Assembly (NCBI RefSeq): GCF_000224145.3
Contig: NW_004190396.2
Location: 186,001 to 250,000, forward strand
DNA length: 64,000 bases
DNA from: Ciona intestinalis
Lineage: Eukaryota > Chordata > Ascidiacea > Phlebobranchia > Cionidae
Reading direction: 5' to 3'
This document shows positions 24,301 through 33,000 of this stretch, in pieces. Numbering within the stretch: position 1 is the stretch's first letter; each line of letters starts with the position of its first letter. The position numbers and the translations under genes were made by a program. Below the pieces are notes generated by a model, which ran no database searches, was not told the DNA's origin, and saw only the letters and a program-made list of their open reading frames with translations.

Positions 24301-25686
24301 TTTAAAAATATCGCAACTTAGGTATTTTACATCGGCAACATTTGATTATAAAAATCTCATTACAATAAGAAAAGTTTTTTCAATAGTTCACTTAGGTTCC
24401 TGACTTTACCTCATACTTACTTATGGATTATTTTCTTATTACAAGATGTTTAGTTGTTTGACAGTCAGACATACAATCGGTTTATGTTTGTTAAAAAAGA
24501 CAACTGTGTAAGAGCAAGACCAACAGAAAGTCGTTTATTGAATCTAGCAGCTGGTGGCTGGTGGGTGGGTACAACCCTGGTTGGCCTCACAAGTTCATTT
24601 ACCTTTAATTAACTCGCACTGCTATTGCTAAACAATTTGAAACAACAAAACCTAGCAAAACTGGACAAGGTCCTGTAGAGAAGCATGCCATGGAACATGG
24701 TATTTAAACTAGGAAGGGCCCATTACACCAATATTCCACCCAATAAAACAATGCTCAAAAAAACAATAAACTTAAAAAAAAATCACTTGACAAAGTTAAC
24801 ACATTAACACAAATGTTCTATTCCATATGTGTGCTGTTTACAGCAAGGCCTGGGGTAATAGGTAATTCAAAAGGGACCTTAGATTTATTTCACGGCAAAA
24901 AAATAACGTTAAATAAAACAACAAACTCACGATATTTGATAGTTTCTTCAAACTGCTGGTCAACCCTCTGATGACAGCCAAGCATTTACTTTGGCTTATA
25001 TTGATGAGACAAGCTTTGTGGTTGTCTATGGTCGAGGTGAGAGAAGTGTTCTGGGTCACCGATAACTCAAGCTGGAATGAAGTTTGGTGTAATGTGGGGG
25101 ATTAACGAATTTAACTTATTTATCCTCGCATGGCGGGGCAACAACAGTCGTTATAACACGGGTGTTCTGTTTCATACATCGCATACCCGCTTACAAGTTA
25201 CCACATATGTAACTTTTTTATCCTCGCATGACGGGGCAACGACAGTCGTTATAACACGGGTGTTCTGTTTCATACACCTCGTGCCCGCTTACAAGTTACC
25301 ACGTATGTAATTATTTATCCTCACATGGCGGGGCAACTACAGTCATTATAACACGGGTGTTCTGTTTCATACACCTCGTGCCCGCTTACAAGTTACCACG
25401 TATGTAATTTTGGGGGTGATTTTTTATATATGGCTGATAATTTGAACCAGCCATTAGTGACCACTGGGTTGGAGCAATTGTTGTTAAGTGTCTTGCTCAA
25501 AGACACATACGCCCACAATGGTGGTAGCACTGAGCCTTGAATCCATTACCTCTGGGGTAGAAGCAGGTTTGCTACACATTGTGCCAGGCATTGTACAGTT
25601 TAAACATCACATAAGACGCGACTTACCAATCGATCAAACCTTGATAAAACAACTGAAATCCATTCTTTGGGCCAATTGTTTGACAT
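12324..25686 (-). CDS. NF1: Neurofibromin, N-terminal part (25 exons; 3' part absent)
   Basis: Neurofibromin is a large Ras GTPase-activating protein. Exons, 5' to 3': 25627-25686, 24931-25071, 24198-24281, 23563-23625, 22965-23086, 22524-22630, 22030-22097, 21753-21842, 21209-21352, 20209-20259, 19803-19982, 19298-19486, 18838-18963, 18294-18413, 17521-17720, 17045-17228, 16449-16555, 15887-16043, 15462-15587, 14921-15000, 14458-14646, 14077-14176, 13623-13762, 13012-13062, 12324-12473. Phases agree throughout, giving about 1,010 codons against about 2,800 in human. Markers are WPKEWISVVLSRFD at the start, NHKACLINIS, YWPLQTSLLILCP, AIKWLNKMLAYRIEF, RYLCSLGGVCVK and EIKFRNKLVEHVTDWLM. These correspond to the helical N-terminal region and end before the GAP domain. 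The last exon ends in phase 2 facing the 500-N gap, so the absence looks like missing sequence. Least certain border: the 15462 end, whose donor is a weak GTCGGT. Confidence 0.92.
12779..12975. mobile_element. Family M MITE, complete
   Basis: Inverted termini agtagggtgggggaagatgg and its complement bracket about 195 bp. Flanking TA-rich sequence fits TA duplication. Located in an NF1 intron. Confidence 0.8.
13170..13450. mobile_element. Two fragments of a MITE-like repeat (family O)
   Basis: Two stretches (about 13170-13235 and 13380-13450) share 'gtttcacaggattgtg' and 'ctaactatccctgc', then 'agtttggtgc'. Better preserved copies at 35765-35930 and 39263-39418 have ends reading tgccaaac and gtttggtg. 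Confidence 0.55.
14199..14325 (+). mobile_element. Family S SINE, partial (tail type 2)
   Basis: Short middle part plus one tail in an NF1 intron. Confidence 0.6.
15285..15475 (-). repeat. Tandem copies of an NF1 exon end and its donor
   Basis: The end of exon 15462-15587 reads (minus strand) cattgtttaatagg then GTCGGTG. Two further copies, ccttgtttaatagg then GTGGGTGG, lie about 80 and 170 bp into the intron. Their donors are closer to consensus than the real one. Confidence 0.7.
15612..15840 (-). mobile_element. Family S SINE (tail type 2), intronic in NF1
   Basis: Tail and middle are well preserved; the head is lost or degenerate. It sits between the exons ending at 15587 and starting at 15887. 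Confidence 0.7.
16196..16383. mobile_element. Family M MITE, complete
   Basis: Starts gggagaagatgggacacc and ends in cttcccccaccctaa, with the usual interior core. Confidence 0.8.
16705..16800 (+). mobile_element. Divergent tRNA-like SINE head
   Basis: An A-box-like tggcttggtgg and a B-box-like gggttcaagactc are 20-30 bases apart, followed by a tail unlike types 1 and 2. Confidence 0.4.
17268..17455. mobile_element. Family M MITE, complete, inverted interior
   Basis: Both termini are present and the interior core runs opposite to the copy at 16196. It lies between two NF1 exons. Confidence 0.8.
18095..18265. repeat. Dispersed repeat, tail type 3
   Basis: Contains 'gtagcaccctggatgttggg', 'ctcactgaagacctcactc' and 'ctgcctcagtggtgtttag', with the first motif reappearing about 125 bp on. 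The same unit occurs inverted at 32650-32840. Confidence 0.55.
18960..19010 (-). repeat. Duplicated polypyrimidine/acceptor segment before an NF1 exon
   Basis: On the minus strand tattttctaccctgcac occurs, then tgttttctaccctgcacag forms the acceptor of exon 18838-18963. The two copies are about 31 bp apart; the upstream one lacks AG. Confidence 0.6.
19575..19790 (+). mobile_element. Family S SINE remnant (tail type 1)
   Basis: Degenerate middle followed by one diverged type 1 tail in an NF1 intron. Confidence 0.5.
20291..21187 (+). repeat. 40-bp minisatellite, about 22 units, filling an NF1 intron
   Basis: Period 40 throughout. Each unit has gttggagaacc, then a variable aggaatcct or gggatcct, then gggttcgaatc, then taggccagg. 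It occupies nearly all of the 949-bp intron between exons 20209-20259 and 21209-21352, starting within about 20 bp of the donor. Because no unit contains a stop in any plus-strand frame and 40 is not a multiple of three, long spurious open frames appear; they are not genes. The gggttcgaatc segment matches a tRNA B-box. Confidence 0.95.
21436..21675 (+). repeat. Family S tail type 2, about 2.5 tandem units
   Basis: Headless array of the 98-bp unit in an NF1 intron. Confidence 0.75.
22735..22870. mobile_element. Dispersed non-coding repeat (family P)
   Basis: Defined by 'caccaagtgctactaa', 'cgattctcgttgcatcata' and 'gtgtaccaaa'. Other copies lie near 37330, 40745, 43285, 45205, 51355 and 56870. 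No coding potential; probably a non-autonomous DNA element. Confidence 0.5.
23765..24180 (+). mobile_element. Family S SINE with four tandem type 2 tails
   Basis: Middle section followed by four tail units of about 98 bp, ending about 15 bp from the NF1 exon at 24198. Confidence 0.8.
25108..25575 (-). mobile_element. Family S SINE with three tandem type 2 tails
   Basis: Three tails, then the middle and a partial head, in the first NF1 intron. Confidence 0.8.
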
Positions 25687-26079
25687 TATACATGAACATA
25701 TATTCCTGTAACTAAATAATAAAGACAAGTTAAAAAAGATAAGATAAAGATAAGAGTCCCAGGGTCTTACTGATATACCCGATGTATATTGGTTTTCGAA
25801 AAAAAGTTTGGCGTTCTACGTACAATAAACAAATATTAACGAAAACGCTGAATCCGCAACCTATTAATAACCTTTTACTATTATACAGGACACATTCTGC
25901 TGAAAAACAAAAACAAACTATTTTTAACTGCGTATACAAACAAACTTAAAATACAATATAAATACGAAAACACACATAAAAAACTAAATCCTAACTAAAC
26001 ATACAATGTATTTAACATTATAACAGCTGTGAGATTACCCTATAAATTTCACTACAACAACAAAACGTGTTTTTTCGCT

Positions 26080-26225
26080 ATTTCTTTGTTTGTTTACATC
26101 GCGATTGCTGCGCGGCAATTCTGGAACAACACATGAATTACTTCTATGACGTCACAGCGGATGCACCACGGTGTGAAATCATGCGTGAAGTAATTACAAT
26201 TAATACGTCATGAAAAAGCATCTTT
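26080..26225 (-). promoter_or_regulatory. Candidate NF1 promoter with CRE
   Basis: About 400-540 bp upstream of the NF1 start ATG. It contains a full tgacgtca at 26147-26154, a second acgtca half-site near 26207, and locally raised CpG. Promoter role inferred from position. Confidence 0.4.
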
Positions 26226-26693
26226 AACGCGCAAAAATTAGATTACCAAACTGTTAAAATTTGCTTATAAAATTGTTAAAATTATTTAGATTTATTACCA
26301 GTTTTGCCAATCAGGTATATTAAACTCAAGGTCCACAGTTCGAATCTACGCCAAGGGGGTTTCAAAAACGCTCTTCACAGAACATGGCTTTCTTTTTAGA
26401 TTTTTCGACATTTATATGAAGCTAGTACAACCTGGACTGATTCAATACTTTTAATTAAGCACACGGTTGCGAGATTCGAATTCACGTAAATGGTGTTTCA
26501 ATAAATACTGCAACATGCAATATTAACGGACCTCACAGAATTCGCTACTTTTAAATAAACCTGTTACTACAAGTCTTATGCATTAAATACAAGGACTAAA
26601 CTTTGAATCCAAACACAGTATCATTAGATAGATGTATTAGCATTGCATTGCAACAACGAAAGCACAAATCAAGGACGTTACTTTTCTTTATAA

Positions 26694-26720
26694 TGACGTC
26701 ACTTCTTCACAATGACGTCA
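26694..26720. promoter_or_regulatory. Pair of CRE palindromes
   Basis: tgacgtca occurs at 26694-26701 and again at 26713-26720, starts 19 bp apart (about two helical turns). Two acgtcacg half-sites follow near 26812 and 26830. Confidence 0.45.
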
Positions 26721-26744
26721 CGAAGCAATAACGTTTTTAGTATA

Positions 26745-26809
26745 ACCAAAGAGATTAAAACCATTGGTTTTTGGTTTTAATCTCTTTGATTGGTTTTAAT
26801 CTCTTTGGT
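26745..26809. repeat. Inverted repeat with 19-bp perfect arms
   Basis: Arms at 26745-26763 (accaaagagattaaaacca) and 26791-26809 pair perfectly. A second copy of the right arm at 26771-26788 could pair instead. It looks like a foldback or small MITE end. Confidence 0.7.
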
Positions 26810-26924
26810 ATAACGTCACGGAACAATTAATAACGTCACGGAACAACGGAATTTCAAAATATTAATGATGTTTTTTAGTTGTTTCTGTAAAACAAAACAA
26901 AATTAAAATACCTTCACAGTTTAT

Positions 26925-27006
26925 GTGGCTGGCGTTGGTGGAAAGCCACTACGGCACGACAAGCCCCCAGCCAATGGTAGTGGGTTTCTACTCTGGTGAG
27001 AAACCC
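26925..27006. other. Two adjacent short hairpins of unknown nature
   Basis: Stem 1 pairs gtggct (26925-26930) with agccac (26944-26949). Stem 2 pairs gggtttct (26982-26989) with agaaaccc (26999-27006). Composition is more GC-rich than the surroundings. It might be a structured RNA or a repeat end; no family recognised. Confidence 0.3.
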
Positions 27007-27259
27007 TTTGCTGGATAGACCTTACCCAAGCAAGGTTAAACTAACCGTCAGACAAAAATAGTAAGAAATACAACAACAAAAAGACAGAAATAGTACAACG
27101 AGTGCAGCGACATACATGTGCCAAACATGCAACAAACACAACAGCTCAATCATATCAAAAAGGGGACGCAGTCAAAAAGTAATTAACGCGAACATAATCA
27201 TTGAAACATCTACAAATAAAATATGGTTCAAATCCTAAAGAATAATCATCTGCAGTGTA

Positions 27260-27326
27260 CACCATATTGAATGTCCGACCGCAAGGAGTCGAAGCCAACA
27301 ACAACTCTGCTTGTCCCAATCAAAAG
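27260..27326 (+). CDS. Possible orphan first coding exon, plus strand
   Basis: An acceptor-like atctgcag precedes ATG 27271, which opens MSDRKESKPTTTLLVPIKR and ends in a strong donor, aaaag then GTAAGT, in phase 2. No partner exon was found on the plus strand within reach, and the sequence matches no family I know. It could be chance, or the start of a gene whose other exons I missed. Confidence 0.25.
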
Positions 27327-28049
27327 GTAAGTCGCCATGTTGGTACCGCGATACTCTCGTCGTATCTTCACACAATATAATATCGTCCGGATGTTACGAA
27401 CCGCATTGACCGCTACGAAACTGCGTCAGGTTGTTACGAACCGCAATGAAAGTGACCTAAATAACCGAGCGTAGCATCACTGGCGGCGACGCCCACGCAA
27501 CAACCTAACCGTTAAGCAACTCAATCAAAACTGACGTAACCGCGCCGAACGCGGGGTCATGACAATGCTCTGACCCACCGTATCGACGTCGTAGCGTAAT
27601 TGTGACGTGGCCATCGTCCCAATCACGCTACATGACGTTTAAATACAAAATTATAGTTGTATATTTTGGGGTATTAATATCATTAAATGTAAAACAATAG
27701 ACGGGAATTGTAGGTTTACTTTATTTATGCGCATATTATACTGCGTGTTGATATAACTCGAGTATTTGTGTACCAACATAGCGTTCTCACCAAGCGATCA
27801 GGACAATACAGAATCGCTAAAGGATTCGCTCTTTGTAGACGAAGTACCCAATAGAGTGTACAACAACAAAATCTGATCCAGCAAGATGTTCGCCATATTT
27901 TCATTGCATATATTTCATAGACATGCAAAATGCACTATAGTAGTGACTGACTAAAAATAGCTGGCAACATTAGGTCCAGCGGAATAAGAATACAGCAGCG
28001 CAGACAAGACACACATACAACACACAACTCATACTTATAACACGCAAAC

Positions 28050-28640
28050 CTCAAACCGTGTATCCTTATCGGCGCCTTCCTCTTTGTTCTTCGGCTGCAA
28101 ATAAAACATAGTTACTTCCCTAAACCAAATTCAATGCTTTAAAATTTGAATTTTTTAAAAGTTATTTGGGTAGTTCATTAAGTCTAATATTAAACAATAA
28201 TGAACATTTGCGCTTTCCTTCGGCAGCTTTATGCGCTCACTTTTCTGCAACAATATAATCGTTAATTATATATTCGTCTTGTGGGGTAAGATGGATACCG
28301 TTAGCACCGAAATCTCCTGTTCCTTGGTCGTGTGTTAAAATCACTACCCCTTTTTAGAGTCGTGGGGATACGGTTAAATAATTCTGTAAATATTATTTGT
28401 TCACTACCAAATGGGACGAGAAAAAAATATATACTATATATATTATTACGTAATAATTACCTTCATTCTTATTTTGTGCCATTGTCCGCTTGAGCCTCTG
28501 TGACGCATACTATGTTCTAGAATAAAATAAAGTCAAAACCTGCCATGGTAATTCAAAAGTTTATGACGAAACAATGAACTTACGAAGTTGGTTCTTCTGT
28601 TGCGTCATCACCACTCCGTGACGTCACATCATCGATGTTT
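28050..28640 (-). CDS. Chain of four possible small exons, unknown gene
   Basis: Candidate exons 28584-28640, 28461-28497, 28206-28244 and 28050-28094 each have AG and GT borders and join in one open frame, with phases 2, 2, 0 and 0 at successive entries. The 59-codon conceptual product is charged and low-complexity (DDATEEPTS, KSERIKLPKES, PKNKEEGADKD). I found neither a start exon in the right phase nor a terminal exon, and no family is recognised. The four-fold phase agreement is suggestive but not proof. Confidence 0.3.
28283..28425. mobile_element. Family M MITE, partial
   Basis: Begins gtggggtaagatgg and keeps the 'taccaaatgggacgagaaa' interior; the right terminus is missing. Confidence 0.6.
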
Positions 28641-29329
28641 CTAGAAAAGAGCTTATGTACGTAACAATGCCAATTGTGATTTATACTTTACCAATTCTTT
28701 GATCTTCTTGCTTCGCGCTCATAGCGCAAATATAATTAGAATATACAAGTAATGTGCCTTGCGTCGACGCAAAACGCGCATGGGGCCCCATGAAAAAATG
28801 CGAAACGCACGCGTAGAACAAACCGCATTGTGACATCATAAGAGCGAGTGGTCGAGCGATGACCGAACCATGACGTAATAAACGCGAGCGAAAGCGAATA
28901 CGGCGTGATGTCATCTATTACTATTATGACGTAACGAACAGCGATTTTATTTTATGTAACGTCACGAATAACGTTTGTGATGTCATAAGTAAACGACGTG
29001 AAACCTGAAACAGAACAAAAGTTAAAAATACAATGAAAATAATTCTTAAACGCAAGGCGCAATACTTTAGTATAGTAGTAATATATTATACTAACACTGC
29101 AACCAAGTATAGTTATTGTAGTAAGTACTTATATTGTAATAACTTAGTTATATAGACTACTTAGTATGCATAATTAACTAAATTTAAGTTAAGCCACGGT
29201 GTATACACAATAATACTTAACTCAAGCCTTGTAAAAAAACTTGTTGAAACCTTCCAACTTGTAACCTGGTGTGGAACCAACTTCATCTAAACTGAAACGT
29301 GGTAACTTTGTAGAAGAGGCGTTTTATGC

Positions 29330-29425
29330 GCGGAGCAATCAAGGCGTTATCAGCTGGTGCGAGGCGTCGATCACGTGAGCAATCTGACCAATCAGCGTCA
29401 AGGATTGAATGGCGGGCTGGTTGTA
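29330..29425. promoter_or_regulatory. CCAAT/E-box cluster
   Basis: Contains a palindromic cacgtg within gatcacgtgagc, a gaccaatcag CCAAT motif, and raised CpG (atgcgcgg, gcgtcgatc). It could serve a gene on either strand; none is firmly identified nearby. Confidence 0.3.
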
Positions 29426-29439
29426 GTTGATTATGTTAT

Positions 29440-29572
29440 AAGGGTTACTAAAGGTCACAACAGGGGTTACTAAAGGTCACGACAGGGGTTACTAAAGGTC
29501 ACGACAGGGGTTACTAAATGTCACGACAGGGGTTACTAAAGGTCACGACATGGGTTACTAAAGGTCACGTAG
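29440..29572 (+). repeat. 22-bp tandem repeat carrying AGGTCA half-sites, six units
   Basis: Each unit reads ggggttactaaaggtcacga plus two bases, with minor variants. One unit has atgtca in place of aggtca. Aaggtca is the extended half-site bound by monomeric nuclear receptors. Confidence 0.85.
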
Positions 29573-29635
29573 ATAATTCTCCAATATGAACCATTTACTA
29601 GAATGAAAACATGTCCCATATTACCCCAACCTACT

Positions 29636-29740
29636 ATGCGTGGTAACTTGTAAGCGGGCATGAAGTGTATGAAACAGAACACCCGTGTTATAACGACTGT
29701 CGTTTCCCCGCCATGCGAGGATAAATAAGTTACATTCAAT
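29636..29740 (+). repeat. Family S tail type 2, solo unit
   Basis: One tail directly after a fragment of a family M terminus (about 29590-29635). Confidence 0.65.
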
Positions 29741-30089
29741 CCAAATCTCTTTGTGTTTGATGTATTTTAAAATAACAATCACTTCTTATGATGACATAAT
29801 AATATGCTGTGTGACGTAATAATGCGAGAACAATTGGAACGGTTACGTGAAGAAAAAGGATTTGGAACAAAGGTTTCTGGAGCGGAGTTTTTTCACAGTT
29901 TTAATCAATTAATTAATTAGTAATTAACTATTCGGAAGATTTATTAATTTTGATTAATTCGGTGAATAATAATTAGATCTTTTTATCATAGAACAGCTCA
30001 GACCATGAACAACATGTATAACACTGTTTGGCAAAAAATGGACAAAGTTACTGCATTGTAAAGTTAGGAAGACAACATAGATATCGTGA

Positions 30090-33000
30090 TCATCGCTCTT
30101 GTCGCAACTTCTGTTGGAAACTACTTTGTTTTTTGTTCAACAATTCAATTACACCAAGCAAACTTTTGAGGGAATACTGTGGAGTAATAAAGTTGTTTTA
30201 ATTAATTTACAATATTGTGGGGTAAGATGGTTATTATTGATACCAAGGTATGGAAAAGTGGTACTATGGGGTCATATAGTTATTGTGGGGTAAGATGGGA
30301 TACCGATGGCGCATTATTAAAAAGCTCTTTTAGAGTTGTGAGGATGTGGTTTAATAATTCTTTGAATATTTATCACAATAACTATGACATCATAATATCT
30401 ATATGACATCACAATAACTATGACATCATAATATCTATATGACATCACAATAACTATGACATCATAACCACCTCTTTAGTAGACAATGCTTGAAGTTCCG
30501 GAATATGATCTTTACATATCTGGTGCAACGAAGCGAGGTCACGGGTGATATCGGACTTTGGGCCATATGTGCGGGTGTTGTGGTTCTGGGGGGGAAGGGG
30601 GTTAATATGGGGTAAGTGTGGGGTGTTGGTGTGGCACTGTGGTATAAGGTGCCACGGTATGGTGCCGTGGTACAAGAGGGTGTGCCGCTGTGGTTAGGGT
30701 GGTTGCTTCTTGACCAGAAAGAGAATGGGTTCAAAGCTCAATGCTGCTACCATTGTTGTCTTTGGGCAAGATACTTAACAGCAATTGCTCAACCAAGTGG
30801 TCAATAATTGATTGTACAAATTATCTACCATTGTTTCCCGCCATGTAAGGATAAATAAGTTACATACGTTTGATTGTTTGTTTTATTGCATCATCACAAT
30901 ACACATTATCCATACAGCGGTATCAGGATATTGTCCGAGTAACACGTAATAATAGGTAATGACAACTGCAGTTACCCTACCACACAAAGATAAACAAGTC
31001 ACATCGAACCCCAACATACCAAATTGCTTGCGCTTCCCAATTCTTCAAGAAAGTACGTGATCTTTTCTTTATTCTCGATAATAAAAGGGTTGAGGCATTC
31101 CATGTAATACTCTTTTGAACCATACTCTACTAGGTTGGCAAGATTCTGGTGGTGGAATGAATCATGACATTGTAATTATACAAAAACCATAAGACATATA
31201 TTAGAATGATCACAAACTTAAATACATAATAGGAGCGTATAGTTCATAGCTTTGTTTTTTTATTAATGTAGGTTTATTTTACTGAGCAGAGGGTCATGGG
31301 ATTTGAGCGTCTCTGAAGGGAGCCACGAATCATGAAGGTTGAGAACACTGTATTGAAGCAAGGGTGTTTTCGACATTCTGTTATTTTTGGTTATATTAAA
31401 AAAAAACAGTTTTTTTTTGCCTTGAAAACAACTTTGAAAGTCACAATATGGAAGCTTAAGAAACACAACATAATATTCCTAATAATTTAAAAAATATTAT
31501 TTGATTTTAATTAAGTTAATTATTTCACCTGCAGCGATTTGGCCACCAGCAGCAAACTCCTAGCAGCGGTGGGCGATGGTGTTTCGGAAACCATGTTAAA
31601 CATCTTCGGGTTGATGATGGCGGGGCATAAGAGGCGGAGGAACATGAAGCCACTGTGGGGGGTTATTGTGTGGGTGAATATAGTGGGGGGGTTATAGTGA
31701 CTTATATTGATATGTGGTAGGTACATGCAGTCATACTACATATCTATAATAGCCATGTATGTTTACTATGAAATAGTGATTAATATTGGCATGTAGTGTA
31801 TGTATGGGGGGGAACAACAGTCGTTATAACACGGATGTTTTGTTTCATACACCTCATGCCCGCTTACGAGTTACCATGTATGTAACTTTGGGGGTGACAG
31901 TTTTTCCGTATGGCTGATAATTTGGAAAAGCCATTAGTGACCACTGCGTTTGAGCAATTACTGTCAAGGCAATACCCAAGGATACATACGCCCACAGTAA
32001 TGGGTTATAAATGTATTAGATTTCTGCCTACATTAAAGTAACCCCACCCACCTTACAACTCTCACCCTCACATATTTATCATGAGGCCACCTCCTCGTTA
32101 CGCACTGCTGCATGTGGCCGAACACGTATCGTAAATCGTTTGGAAACAAAGATTGACAGTCGAATATAGACGACAAGACACATCGTAAATATCCCAACAA
32201 CGTCTCTTTGTTGGTGAAAGTGTCTTTATCATCGGGATGGAGCTTGGCTGGGTTTAACTGGGTGTAGGTGGTAATATTATTATATGAGTGGCACAGCCAG
32301 GGGGGGTTTTGGGGGTCGCGACCCCCCCATTTTTAACCACTCAAAAAAAATTTTTTTTTAAATTTAAACATTTTTCGATTGAAATCCCCTCTTATTTTTT
32401 ATCTAGCTGCTCCACTGGTTATTTAACTTACAATTGATGTAGAAAAGGTGTTAATATTGTTTTAACTAAATAATAAATAATGAAGATTATGTAAGTTTTC
32501 TGTAAAGATTAGTATTGCTTCAAGTCTGAAAATGATCTTCTGTCAACTTTAAAAATTATGATCTTAAAGAACTAAAGTTTTGACATTTTATTCAAACAAA
32601 AGATCGAACATTTATAAAAAGATTCAGACTAACAATATGTCTGGTAAAACACACACAGGGTGCTACCATCTAGACCCCACTGAGGCAGTTTATAGACACT
32701 CAATAATAAAGATTCTATTCTATAAGGGTGAGGTCTTCAGTGAGACACACCTCAGACCTGGGATGTAGGTCTATTACCCCAACACCCAGGGTGCTACCAT
32801 CTAGACCCCACTGAGGCAGTTTATAGACACTCAATAGTTAGTTTCACCTCACCTCACAGGATTGCCGGCTTTCAACGATTTGCTTCACGACATCTTTCAG
32901 CGCGAGTGACACAAATGTGGGACAGGTGGTACGCATGTATTGTTCCATGATAGTAGAAGCTAATGTAGTTGCTCGAAATAAAGTTCCAGGTTCCGAATCT

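Larger units (their letters stand above)
25687..30089. other. NF1 upstream region / RASA1 downstream region
   Basis: Largely unassigned. It holds CRE-like palindromes, a foldback, a hairpin-rich patch, a GC-richer stretch (about 27240-27620), a chain of possible minus-strand exons at 28050-28640, CCAAT and E-box motifs near 29370, and a half-site array at 29440-29572. Each is listed separately where supported. Confidence 0.5.

Noticed and set aside
28681-28914. Minus-strand open frame of 77 codons beginning Met-Thr-Ser-Arg-Arg
   Set aside because: CpG-rich, promoter-like sequence. Its only good donor leaves phase 1, which gives a stop in the next candidate exon at 28640.
29828-29925. Plus-strand exon opening Met-Arg-Glu-Gln-Leu-Glu-Arg
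   Set aside because: Looks coiled-coil but has no upstream acceptor, only a weak donor, and no partner exons.
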